Of a stretch of 64,000 nt of DNA, positions 1-9,774 are shown in pieces; within the stretch, counting starts at the first letter, position 1, and every line of letters starts with the position of its first letter. The position numbers were made by a program, and so were the translations under genes. The notes under the pieces were generated by a model. That model did no database searches. It was not told where the DNA came from and saw only the letters and a list, made by a program, of their open reading frames with translations. The stretch is from Zygnema cylindricum (taxonomy: Eukaryota > Streptophyta > Zygnematophyceae > Zygnematales > Zygnemataceae), in assembly GCA_037447655.1 (NCBI GenBank), contig JBBHKE010000508.1, positions 76,473-140,472 on the forward strand. Reading direction: 5' to 3'.

Positions 1-1196
1 CATACTCTATTTCCACAGTAGAGATCTTCCTTAGCTTAGTGAAGAGGTGTTTGTCACGACACACATGCATGGATACACATGAGTCGATGATCTATCCCTC
101 CTTTGGAGCTTCCCGAATGGCTCCAAGGGCACACTTCTGTCTTCGAGGGATCTCCTTCTCCTCTAGATTCTCTTCAAGAAGAAGCTCCCCATCTTCCTCC
201 TCGGAAGACTCATCCTCCTTAGTCTCTCTTTTCACTCGTGTAACCACAAATGCTTTCTTCTTCCCTCTGGAAGAAACCCCTCCACGATTTTTTTGAAGCT
301 CAGCTCCAATAGCTTCATGCAATCAGTTTTGAAGTGCCCCGGCTTTTTGCAGAAATGGCAAAGGCCCTTTGGAGTCCTCGGTTCCCCAGATTGATCCTTT
401 TCCCCTTTGAAGCTGTTGTACGGCTTCTTACGATCAATTCTCCACCGGTCCGTTATGGCAGCTAGAGCTTGAACGCTCTTTCCTCCTCTCCGTATCTCAA
501 TGGTGTTCTCCTGTACAAGTATCATTTGGACCACGGTGTTCCATTTCCAAGCACTATCATCCATATCTTGCACTCGGTACACTATATTTTCATACTCCTC
601 CGGCAACTTCATGATCAGAATGTTAACTTTCATCTTCATAGTGCCTGTCCATCCGGCACTTTCCATCTCCATGTAAAGACACGAGAGATTGTTGCAATAG
701 TCCAACATCTTTCCTCCTTTGAAAGTGTAACTCATCAGCCTTTGCTCAGATGGTGCCAGCTCAATAGATCTCTACTAACGTCATCCAGAACTCCTCGTCC
801 TTGAAGATGTGAAGGTGAGAGGTCGCCAAAGGTTGAGTGAGGTGTCTCACAATGAAGTGCCTATCATTCATGTTGGTGTACTCCCACATCTGAATGTCAT
901 TTTCCTTAGTCTTCACGGCCACCGCTCCGGGTGCCATGGCAATAGGAGTGAGAGGTGTCTCCTTTCCTTTCCCTATTTCGGACACACTGTCCCCATCATC
1001 TGTCTCCTTTGTTGGAGCAGATCCTGCTGCAAAAAACCTCACTCCTCCAAACCCTGGTGGAGTTCCTTGAGATGGACGTTTCACTTGTCCACTTAAAATA
1101 CCCAAGTATTGTTTCTCACACAATGCCCTGTCATCATACCTTTCAGTAAATGAACCCAGATCCGTTGAATTTGGGCACCCTAGAGGGTGGGCCCAT
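1..1196 (-). pseudogene. Family A copia gag-protease fragment (element A0)
   Basis: This is the 5' coding end of a minus-strand Ty1/copia element that runs off the left edge of the window. The frame starts at an ATG inside the primer-binding site (about 1196) and reads MGPPSRVPKFNGSGFIY before a stop where related copies have Trp. The rest survives as open pieces in shifted frames: gag at 1123-761, then 735-232, which carries the CCHC zinc knuckle CHFCKKPGHFKTDC, then the start of the protease region. Gag packages element RNA in the virus-like particle. The early stop and frameshifts mean no intact protein. The family assignment rests on close similarity to elements A1 and A2 in this window. 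Confidence 0.85.
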
Positions 1197-1200
1197 AACC
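1186..1200 (-). promoter_or_regulatory. Primer-binding site of A0 (half-tRNA type)
   Basis: Read on the minus strand this is GGTTATGGGCCCACC. It directly follows the LTR and is the complement of the anticodon arm of plant initiator tRNA-Met as I recall it. Normal plant copia sites match the tRNA 3' end instead. The ATG inside it is in frame with gag. Confidence 0.65.
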
Positions 1201-2196
1201 TACAATTTTGTGTCCCTCATTTGGACCAAAATTGAGGAAGCCTCTAGGTAGTTTTCAACTAACCCACTTTCAACTAGAGGAACTGCCAACCAAGCAAACA
1301 AATAGATAATCCGACTGCACCCCTGTGCAGTCTGGACTCCCCTGAGTCCACAGCAAGAAGAATCACTGAAAACACCCAACCAAGCAATTAATTATCGAGT
1401 GGCAAGGATGCCATTATTTATACAAGCTTATTGGGTAATAGGCGGCTACCTCCTTAATTTACTAAGTCCTAAACCCTCTCACAATTTTTATCTAGTGAGG
1501 TACGGAACCAATCAGTGGATTGTACAATACACAAAGGTACTACAACGGATGTACTTTCTGTACAGCCTGTGTACGACAAGGCCATGGAGTGGACGTTTGT
1601 CTCCTTCGGACTTGTCCTCATGTTCTCCGGATTTTCCTCTTCTCAATGACATCGTGCCACGTGTCGCCAGGTCATGTCAGGTCCAAAAACCGCCAAGGCT
1701 GCCATTCCGAGATCTTTGCGATGGTGCGGGCCGTCGGATAAAAATCGTCTTTAAACGACAGCCGTTTAAAAACAAATGTCCGGTACATTTGTTCGTGCGC
1801 AATAAAACACCAACTAGTTTCTATAATATCTATTTGTAATTCCGTTAATCGGATTAGTCGACTATCTATTGTTTAAATAGCTATCAAACCCTATGTATCC
1901 TAACGGACTACTACAACAGACTGGTAAGGGTTGACGGCTACGCCTCCCCTTACCGGTCGGAGGTTCGAGTCCTGCCGGACTCAACCTTTTTGGTTGAGAG
2001 TGACTTAGGTCACTCCTAAGCCCTGCCTATGGAGCTAAGGCAGCCATGACTCCACCACCCTCTCTCTCCTTCAGTGACTACTACAAGTATTGGGGCTAGA
2101 GAGTGAAGGTGGAGGTAGGCTGTTTGTGCTTTCTTTTTCCTTTTTATTTTAATTAAGACCTAGAAAACACCTCCCCTAAATCTAGTGATTTCAACA
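1201..2196 (-). repeat. 5' LTR of element A0 (family A, 996 bp)
   Basis: On the minus strand it begins TGTTGAAATCACTAGATTTA and ends next to the primer-binding site (the terminal CA has become TA). Its length and sequence match the other family A LTRs at 6297, 11631, 21107 and 26469. It carries the antisense tRNA-like module described separately. Its outer side (2197-2231) is not a normal flank but the polypurine tract and last coding bases of another family A copy. Confidence 0.9.
1905..1991 (+). promoter_or_regulatory. tRNA-like Pol III-type module in the A0 LTR
   Basis: Antisense to the element, this contains GGTTCGAGTCC at 1962-1972, an exact match to the Pol III B-box consensus, preceded by a hairpin-forming GGTAAGGG...CCCCTTACC. 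A run of five T follows at 1987-1991, flanked by inverted repeats CTCAACC and GGTTGAG. No full cloverleaf or acceptor stem is visible, so this is tRNA-like rather than a tRNA gene. Transcription is inference. Confidence 0.5.
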
Positions 2197-2231
2197 CTCC
2201 TCTTATTTTCTAGTCTAATTTTAGTTTCAAC
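2197..2231 (-). repeat. Polypurine tract and pol 3' remnant of a second family A copy
   Basis: Read on the minus strand this is the end of the RNase H frame followed by a polypurine tract, the sequence that normally precedes the 3' LTR. The same segment precedes the 3' LTRs at 11631 and 53579. Here it precedes the A0 5' LTR, so two elements once shared this LTR, or recombination joined two copies. Confidence 0.7.
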
Positions 2232-2641
2232 AATAGAAGTTTTAGAAAGACTTAAAATAAACTAGTTTAATGGGAGCATAGCGGAACCGAAAGAGTCTTT
2301 AGCTATTTCTACTGAAACCAAATCGTAATAACATCGTCAATAATAAACAAATCAAGCAAAACTTGTCACGATTTAAGAATTTAGAGGAGTTACGTGCAAT
2401 CATAGGAATACTTAGTGGTGAGGATGAGCTCAAAAGATTATAGCATATTTTATTTAGTCTTGTACTCTTATTTGGTCTTTGTTAATGTTTCGACTTTAAC
2501 ATGTTAATCTTGTTACTATTGTTAAGCATCGTAATGACTTTGTATAAAACATACACATTGATACTTGGTTTCATACGGACGGAAAACAAACTCTTTGGAA
2601 TTGTGTCTACGAATATTGGGTTAATAGGGATTTGACCGTTG
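2232..2641. other. Non-coding stretch left of the tandem array
   Basis: About 400 bases of AT-rich DNA with no protein-like frame, RNA gene or recognisable repeat boundary. It leads directly into the ~312-bp repeat array. Confidence 0.5.
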
Positions 2642-3319
2642 GCTAACGACGCGTTTAACGTTTTGAAAGTTTGTGCAATTGTAAGTCACCCCACAATCCC
2701 AAATTCACCTAACGTGCACGTGTAAATGGTCGATCTACGGATATCCGATCAACTTTGCCCGCACACGGATTATTGCGGCGCTAAGGACTCCATTTGTCAT
2801 TATTTTCATCGGATGCGTAGGTGGGTTATTAACAAACGTGGTCGCAACACATATTTTTAGTCGAAACCATGTTGCATGTTTTCAATATGTCGAATAATAA
2901 CTTGGTTTTCGCCCTTTTGTAGTTCTTCTTAATGGTTAATATGGTTGTGACCACTAGCTAACGACGGGTTGTACGTTTTAAAAGTTTGTGCAATTGTGAG
3001 TCACCCCTCAATCCCAAGTTCACCTAACGTGCAAGTGTAAATGGTCGATCTACCGATATCCAAACAACTTTGCCCGCACACGGGTTATTGTGGCGCTAAG
3101 GACTCCATTTGTCATTGTTTTCATGCGTAGGTGGGTTACTAACAAACTTGGTCGCAACACGCATTTTTAGTTGAAACCTCATTGCATGTTTTCAATATGC
3201 CGACAAATAACTTGGTTTTCGCCCTTTTTTAGTTCTTCTTAATGGTTAATAGGGTTGTGACCACCGGTTGACAGCGGGTTGAACGTTTTGAAAGTTTGTG
3301 CAATTTTAAGTCACGCCAC
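2642..3319 (+). repeat. ~312-bp tandem repeat array, left part
   Basis: Three successive units begin with a variant of GCTAACGACG at 2642, 2957 and 3267, giving a spacing of 310-315 bases. Shared internal blocks include GGTCGATCTAC, TTTGCCCGCACACGG and GGTGGGTTA. The third unit is interrupted at 3319 by element C and resumes at 32557. No coding frame runs through the units, so this looks like a satellite-like or old tandemly duplicated non-coding repeat. Confidence 0.85.
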
Positions 3320-3648
3320 AGTTGATATTTGAGTATTTTCTAGGTCAATTAGGATAGAAAAAGAACACAGGTAGCCTCACTCTTATTATTTCGGGACAAG
3401 TGAGATGTCCGCCACCTGGCTTTGGACGAGCTCACTGTAGAGAATCATCTGGGGCTGCCCAGAATATCAACTGGAGATCAGATGCAACGGTAGGTGAATG
3501 GAAAAACCTTGACGTGGAAGGGGAAATAGGGGAGAAGGATAAAGGGACGCCTATGGTGAGGGGAGCTAGGCTCTCGCCTACGGTTCCACTTGTGGGGGTT
3601 ATAACTGAACCAAAAACTGAAGAAAATGATAGAAAAATTTGGGAATAT
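3320..3648 (+). pseudogene. Element C: LTR stub and gag fragment
   Basis: After the LTR stub, the frame from about 3388 reads gag-like residues ISGQVRCPPPGFG and, near the end, TEENDRKIWEY, matching family A gag (SGQVKRPSQGTPPGFGG and EENDIQMWEY). It breaks at 3648, where B LTR sequence begins. The last ~84 bases (about 3565-3648) are repeated, diverged, at 30489-30571 on the far side of B. Confidence 0.75.
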
Positions 3649-4635
3649 AACTTCTCTCTCCAACTACCACACTTGTCGCAGTCACTGAGAGGTTGGAGAG
3701 GAAGCTAGAGCCATGGCTACCTAGGCTAGCCAGAGGTTTACGGGAAATAGATTAGTTGATTTATTGAATGGTAGTTTATTTACTAAAAGGGTTGGTGATG
3801 CAACCAGGATTTGATCCTGGTACCTGCCGAAGGTTAGACCCCGGTAGACGATAACATTATCCGTTAGGTCTACAGCTAAAGATACATGTTATAGGGTTTG
3901 ATGTTTAATCAAACATTACCACGTAGGATATTTCATTTATCGGCGACTGCTTACGGAATACATAGAGTCATTTATGTAGAAGTACGGATTACAGTACAGA
4001 TAAGAAACAAGTATCGAGCATTTGTTTCTTTAAACAAAACATGTATTGCGCAAGTATTTATGACAGCTCCGATTGAAATCAGCATTCAACCGAACGGCCA
4101 AGAAGAAAGCCGAGATCGCCGAAGAGATTCTCGGCGGTTTGTGGTCACCCCACATCGGATGACACGTGGCCAAATTGCGTTGGATCGCGGCATCTCCGAG
4201 AATTACGGGACCGAATCCGAATCTGACATGTGTCGACTTTTAGGCCATGTCGTATAATATCCATATAGAAAGTACACCGGCAGCTGTACTTTTGTTTAAG
4301 GAAGTGTAATATGATTGGCTCCGTACGTCAGTAGATAGAGTCTGTGAGAGAGATAGGACTTAGAAAAATTGGTAGAAAGGACCCTCTCTCCCAGAGAGCT
4401 TCTGTACAAAAGGTCAACTTTGACCCTCCATAACTTACTGCTCAAGGGAGGAAATTCAGAGATTCTTTTTGCTATCGACTCAAGGGAGTCTTCCCTTCAA
4501 AGGGGTGAAGGTAGTTAGAGTTTTTGTCTGCCAAGGTAATAGTTCTTCTTGCTGAAACACAAAGGGGTCAAGGTTGTCCTAGAGGCTTCTTGGAAGCTGT
4601 CCATTCTGAGGAATTATGGAGGTCTCAGAGTTTCA
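3649..4635 (+). repeat. 5' LTR of element B (5'-truncated)
   Basis: Matches the B 3' LTR (29425-30488) and the B2 LTR (34282-35335) from about their base 78 onward and ends GAGTTTCA directly before the primer-binding site. The missing first ~77 bases are replaced by element C gag sequence. It contains a tRNA-like antisense module at about 3785-3875. Confidence 0.85.
3785..3875 (-). promoter_or_regulatory. tRNA-like Pol III-type module in the B LTR
   Basis: On the minus strand the order is an A-box-like TAGACCTAACGGATAA, resembling a tRNA D arm, then GGATCAAATCC in a perfect 5-bp stem with a 7-base loop (CCAGG ATCAAAT CCTGG, a T-arm geometry), then TTTT at 3788-3785. The same order occurs in the B2 LTR. 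Promoter activity is inference. Confidence 0.5.
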
Positions 4636-4650
4636 GGTTATGGGCCCACC
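4636..4650 (+). promoter_or_regulatory. Primer-binding site of element B
   Basis: GGTTATGGGCCCACC lies immediately after the LTR terminal CA, with no spacer. It is complementary to the anticodon stem-loop of initiator tRNA-Met. The gag frame passes through it (MEVSEFQ from the LTR, then VMGPPS). Confidence 0.7.
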
Positions 4651-6296
4651 CTCTACGTTACCAATCTTTAATTGAACTACTTTCATATACTGGGAAAGTA
4701 TGTTGATAAGAGCTCTATGCGAGAAAAGGTTTTAGGGGATAGTGAGTGGACGAATGGGGCGTCCATCAAGTCTTAGAATCCCTCCACGGTTTCGAGGAAG
4801 CAAATTCACCAGGAAAGAGGATCCACCTTGAACAGAGGAGATAAAGGAAGGGGAGGTGTTGGACAAGGGAAAGGAGAAGGAGATGACCACACCAATAGCA
4901 ATTGGTTCGGCATTCATGTCACCTATTCCAAGGAACGAGGAAAATTATACTGATACCTGGGACTTCAACAATATGGCGGCAAAGCACTTCATCCTATGCC
5001 ATCTTACTCAAGGGCTTGCATGACCTCATTTGCACGTACAAAGGGCATCCAGTCTTTGGATGGCTCTCATAGAGATGTACCGAAGTGGTACGATTCAGTA
5101 ACAATAGTTGGCTGATCAGAAAGTTAAGGCATATGTATACAAAGGGGGGAAAATGTTGGATTTTTGCAATGAGCTTGCTACACTCTTCATTAAGCTAGAG
5201 AGTGCGGGAAAAGATTTTAGTGAAAAAAAAATGTTAACTGTTTACTGATGAAGTTACCCGATGAGTTCGAGAACATAGTCAACCGTGTGCACGACTTGCC
5301 GGACTCAAGGTGGATATGGAACTCAGTGGTAGGAGATGATTATCGTTTAGGATAATACGATTGAGATCCAAAGGGGAGGAAAGAGTGGGCAAGCCCTAGC
5401 AACTGCGACTGATTGGAGGAACAAGGATTCTCGAAAACCGGTCGGAAACTATGGAGACAGGGAGCAGAAAAATCAGACCGAGGAGTTCAGACAAAGGACT
5501 CCCAAAGGTTTATGTCATTTTTGTAAGAAACCGGGGCACTATATGGCAGAGTGCACTAAGCTAACCGAGCTTTGGTTAAAGGAGGTGCAGGCCGGTAAAC
5601 CCCGAAAGGAAAGAAAAAGGCATTTGTGACACAGGTACATGAAGCGGAATCCGAGGACGAGGACGATAAGCTTCTATTGGATGAGGAGTTGGAGGCGAAA
5701 AACGAGGTCGAAATTCCACGAAGGCAAAAATGTGCTTACGGTGGATTGAAAGGTGAAGCAGGCAGGATTATAGATTCAGGTGCCTCCATGCAAATGTGTA
5801 AGGATAAGCACCTGTTCACTAAGATAAGAAAGATTCCCACTGTAGAGATAGAGTACAGGGATGGGAGGATAGTCACTACTACTCTTGTAGGATTAGTAGA
5901 TCTGAAAGTGTTAGTAGAAGGAAAGACATCCATAGTAACATTCTCCGATGTATTGTTTATTCCAGAGCTGAACAAAAACCTCATCTCTACGTCTATATTA
6001 GATGATAAGGGTTTTTCTACTTGCACTAGGGAAGGAGTCTTTACTGCTAGAATTGAGGAGGATGTCTATTTCATTGCCGAGAAAGGTAGCCAATGGATGT
6101 TTAGGCTGATTTTAAGTAATGAAACAAAGAAACTTTATTATGCTGGTGTTCATGATATTTTGATGTGGCATAAGAGGCTTGGGCATGTGAATCTCCAAAA
6201 GTGAAGAGAGATGAAAAAAATGAGAGTGATGGAAGGGATTCATTTCAATGAGAGTGATAATATAAGGGATTGTAGTTGATGTGCTCAAGGTAAAGT
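4640..6296 (+). pseudogene. Element B gag, protease and start of integrase
   Basis: Decayed gag-pol. Gag residues run from the primer-binding site with stops (for example FN then stop near 4671). A zinc knuckle CHFCKKPGHYMAEC lies near 5515-5556. The frame 5626-6204 is open and holds an acidic linker, the protease motif IIDSGASMQMC (the Asp-Ser-Gly active site is still present) and the start of the integrase zinc-binding region (HKRLGHVNL). Stops and single-base slips before and after make the whole non-functional. It breaks at 6296, where A1 begins. Confidence 0.85.
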
Positions 6297-6500
6297 TGTT
6301 GAAATCACTAGATTTAGGGGAGGTATTTTTTTGGTCTAAATTAAAATAAAACGGAAAAAAAAGCCGAGGCAGCCTGCCTCCACCTTCTCTCTTTAGCCCC
6401 CATACTTGTTGAAGTCATTGAAGGAGAGAGAGGGCGGTGGAGCCATGGGTGCCTTAGCTCCATAGGCATGGCTTAAGAGTGACCCAAGTCACTCTCAACC

Positions 6501-6600
6501 AAAAAGGTTGAGTTCGGCAGGACTCGAACCTCCGACCGGTAGGGCGAGGCGTAGCTGTCAAACCTTACCAGTCTGTCGTAGTAGTCCGTTAGGATACATA
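6501..6600 (-). promoter_or_regulatory. tRNA-like Pol III-type module in the A1 5' LTR
   Basis: On the minus strand: GGTTCGAGTCC at 6530-6520, identical to the Pol III B-box consensus, followed by TTTTT at 6505-6501. The stretch upstream (GACAGCTACGCCTCGCCC) resembles tRNA D/anticodon-arm sequence. It is kept, with slight change, in every family A LTR here. Confidence 0.5.
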
Positions 6601-7072
6601 GGGTTCGACAGCTATTTAAAACATTAGATAGACGACTAATACGATTAACGGAATTACAAATAGGATACATAGAAACTAGTTGGGGAATTAAGTACGCACG
6701 AAACAAATGTAACGGACAATTGTATTTTAACGGTTGGGAATTAAAGCCGGTTTGGATCCGACGGCTCACATCATCCTCGAGATCCCGTAATAGCCGCTTT
6801 GGCCATTTTCTAATGTAACATGACTTGGCGACACGTGGCAAAATTTCATTGGAAAGCGAGAATTCCGAGAAGCATGAGGATAAGTCCGGAAAAGACAGGC
6901 GTCCACTCCATGGCCTTGTCGTACACAGGCCGTACAGAAAGTACATCGGCCATAGTACCTGTTTGTACTGTACAGTCTTCTGATTGGTGCCGTACATCAG
7001 TAGATAGGAGTTGTGAGAGGGTTTAGGACTTAGTGGATTGAGGAGGTAGCCGCCTCTCTCTGAACAAGCTTG

Positions 7073-7080
7073 TATAAATA
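7073..7080 (+). promoter_or_regulatory. TATA box of the A1 5' LTR
   Basis: TATAAATA within the LTR, about 220 bases before its end, where the Pol II start of a copia LTR is expected. The motif also occurs at the equivalent place in the 3' LTR (about 12407) and, as TATAAAAG, in the element C LTR (32182). The transcription start itself was not seen. Confidence 0.55.
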
Positions 7081-7293
7081 ATGGCATCTTTGCCACTCCA
7101 TAATTAATCGCCTGGTTGGGCCTTTTCAGTGATACGTTTTGCTGTGGACTCAAGGGAGTCTTCATGCACAGGGGTGCAATCAGATTATCTAGTTCTCTGC
7201 TAGGGTAGCAGTTGCTCTCGTTGAAAGTGGGTTAGTCAAAAACTACCTAGAGGCTTCCTCGATTTTGGTCCAAATGTTGGACACAGAATTGCA

Positions 7294-7308
7294 AGTTATG
7301 GGCCCACC
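7294..7308 (+). promoter_or_regulatory. Primer-binding site of A1
   Basis: AGTTATGGGCCCACC follows the LTR terminal CA directly and matches the complement of the initiator tRNA-Met anticodon arm at 14 of 15 positions. The gag frame runs through it. Confidence 0.65.
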
Positions 7309-8310
7309 CTCTAGGGTTCCCAAATTCAACGGATCTGGGTTCATTTACTGGGAAGCTATGATGACAAGGGCATTATGTTAAAAACGATATTGGGGTATTG
7401 TGAGTGGACAAGTGAAACATCCATCTCAAAGAACTCCACCAGGGTTTAGAGGAGTGAGGTTTTTTGCAGCAGGATCTCCTCCAACGGAGGAGACAGGTGA
7501 TGAGGACAGTAGTGTGTCAAAAATTGGGAAAGGAAAGGAGACACCTCTCACTCTTATTGCCATGGCACCCGAAGCAGTGGCTGTGAAGACCGAGGAAAAC
7601 GACATTCAGATGTGGGAGTACACCAACATGAATGCCAGGCAATTCATTCTGAGGCACCTCTCTCAAGTTTTGGCGACTACTCACCTTCACAAAACCTTTG
7701 AGCCGAGGAGTTGTCGATGACCTTAGTGGAGATCTATAGAGCTGGCACCATTTAAGAGCTCCAGCTAGGTGAGCAAAGGCTAATGATTTACACTTTAAAA
7801 TGAGGAAAGATGTTAGACTATTGCAACAATCTCTCTTGTCTTTACATGGAGATGGAAAGTGTCGGATGGACAGGCACTATGAAGATGAAAGTTAACACTC
7901 TCATCATGAAGCTGCCGTAGGAGTATGAAAATATAGTGTACCGAGTGCAAGAAATGGATGATAGTGCTTGGAAGTGGAACATCCAGTCCGAATAATACTT
8001 GTACAGGAAAACACCATTGAGATCGAAGAGGAGGAAAGAGGGTTCAAGCTCTAGCGGCTGGAACGGACAGGTAAAGGAAGGATCCTAAGAAGCCGTACAA
8101 CAACTTCAAAGGGGAAAAGGATCAATCTGGAGAACCGAGGACTCCAAAGGGCCTTTGTCATTTCTGCAAAAAGCCGGGGCACTTCATAGCTGATTGCATG
8201 AAGCTATCGGAGCTGAGGCTTCAAGAAAATCGTGAGGGGGGTTCTTCCGGAGGGAAGAAGAAAGCACTTGTGGTCACACGAGTGAAAGGAGAGACCGAGG
8301 AGGACAAGTC
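7298..8310 (+). pseudogene. A1 gag
   Basis: Gag of a family A copia element. The frame enters from the LTR, gives MGPPSRVPKFNGSGFIYWEAM, and is then broken by a stop near 7380. The piece 7400-7720 holds SGQVKHPSQRTPPGFRG and EENDIQMWEYTNM. Further stops occur near 7717 and 7753. A CCHC zinc knuckle (CHFCKKPGHFIADC) lies at about 8157-8198 in the frame that continues into protease. Gag would coat the element RNA; this copy cannot make it whole. Confidence 0.85.
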
Positions 8311-9771
8311 CTCCAAGGAGGAGGATAGAGAGCTTCTTTTTGACGAGAATCTAGAGGAGAAGGAGATCCCTCGAAAACAGAAGTGTGCCCTTGGAGCCAT
8401 TCGGGAAGCTCCAGAGGAGGGATGGATCATCTACGTAGGATCATCCATGCATATGTGTCGTGACAAGCACCTCTTCACTAAGCTAAGGAAGATCTCTACT
8501 GTGGAAATAGAGTATGGGGATGGGAGAGTAGTTACCAAAGATCTAGTGGGCTCGGTAGATCTGAAAGTCTTATTGGAGGGTAAGACTTATATTCTCACCC
8601 TCTTAGATGTGCTCTACATTCCTCAATTGAGTAAGAATCTTGTGTCTACTTTTGTATTAGATGACAAGGATTTTGATACCTTCACTAGAAATGGAGTCTT
8701 TAAAGCTAAGTATGGAGATGAAGTCTACTTCACAGCAGATACAGGTAGCCAAGGAATGTTAAGGCTTAACCTGAGTAATAAAAAGAAGAGTGGTTACTAT
8801 GGTGGTGTCCCGCGCTTGATGATCTGGCATAAGGGTTTGGGACATGTGCATTTTGACAAGCTGAGGGAAATGAAGAAGCTGGGTGTAGTAGAAGGCATTC
8901 AGTTTGGGGATAATGAAATGAAGGATGATTCTAGTGGCTGTGCCCAAGGTAAGGCTCACAGACTTCCCTTTCCCAAAACTGCCACATATAGAGGTGAGAA
9001 AGTACTAGATCTGGTCAATACAGATATCTGGGGACCAGCAAGAGTGCCTTGTATATGTTGACAATTAGCGATGATTGGTCCACATATTCCAGAGTCTACT
9101 TCTTAAAAACAAAGTGTGAAACTCCAAAGTACTTCAAAGAATACAAAGCCTAGAGTGAGAAGTTGCACGAAACCCGCATTAAGAGAATAAGGAGTGATAA
9201 TAGGGGAGAGTACACCTCTAATCAGTTTGAGGATTATTTAAGAGATGAGGGAGTTCAAAATCAGAAAACTGTACCGAATAATCTAGAACAGAATGGGGTA
9301 GCTGAGAGGTTAAACCGGACTTTGGGAGATAATGTGTGTAGCATGCTGGCAGATAAGAAAATAGGAAGAAGATTCTGGGTAGAGGCCATGAACTGTGCTA
9401 ACTACATGAAGAATAGAGTCCTCACAACTGCCGTTAAAGGAATGACCCCTTATGACAGATGGGTTGGGAGGAAACTAAATATTTTTCACTTGAAAGTATT
9501 CGGTAGTCAAGTTTACAGTCTTGACACAGATAAGAAAAACTGGAAACTAGATGTTAAAGGGAAACCGAGATATTTTGTTGGATATGATGAGGATGTCAAG
9601 GGATATAGAGTCTATGACTTAGCTAAAAAAGATATGATTCTAGTAAAGCATCTAGTTGTCATGGATGAAGGTAAGTCCTTTGATCCCTCCAAATACACTA
9701 AGAAAATCAGAATCAGTTTTGAGTACGAGAGTGAGGAGGACATAGATCTTCCTAAAAGGGACACAAGTTAA
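8198..9771 (+). pseudogene. A1 protease and integrase
   Basis: The open frame 8198-9061 runs from the end of gag through protease into the integrase zinc-binding region (HKGLGHVHF... CAQGKAHRLPF). The protease active site reads IIYVGSSMHMC, so the catalytic Asp-Ser-Gly is lost. A stop at 9059 and another near 9151 break the integrase core. The frame resumes at 9163-9771 with RSDNRGEYTSNQ, EQNGVAERLNRTL and the C-terminal part up to VVMDEGKSFDPSKY. Integrase would insert the DNA copy; here it is interrupted and the core reads DNRGE instead of DNGGE. Confidence 0.87.
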
Positions 9772-9774
9772 AAG

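Larger units (their letters stand above)
6297..7293 (+). repeat. 5' LTR of A1 (997 bp)
   Basis: Starts TGTTGAAATCACTAGATTTA and ends GAATTGCA. Inside are the antisense tRNA-like module (about 6501-6600), GTAC-rich inverted motifs around 6930-6975, a TATA box at 7073-7080 and, close to the end, an in-frame ATG that starts gag (MLDTELQ) before the primer-binding site. Confidence 0.92.

Noticed and set aside
1905-1991. Genuine tRNA gene
   Set aside because: B box and terminator are present, but no acceptor stem pairing or convincing anticodon arm was found. It lies within an LTR and recurs in all family copies.
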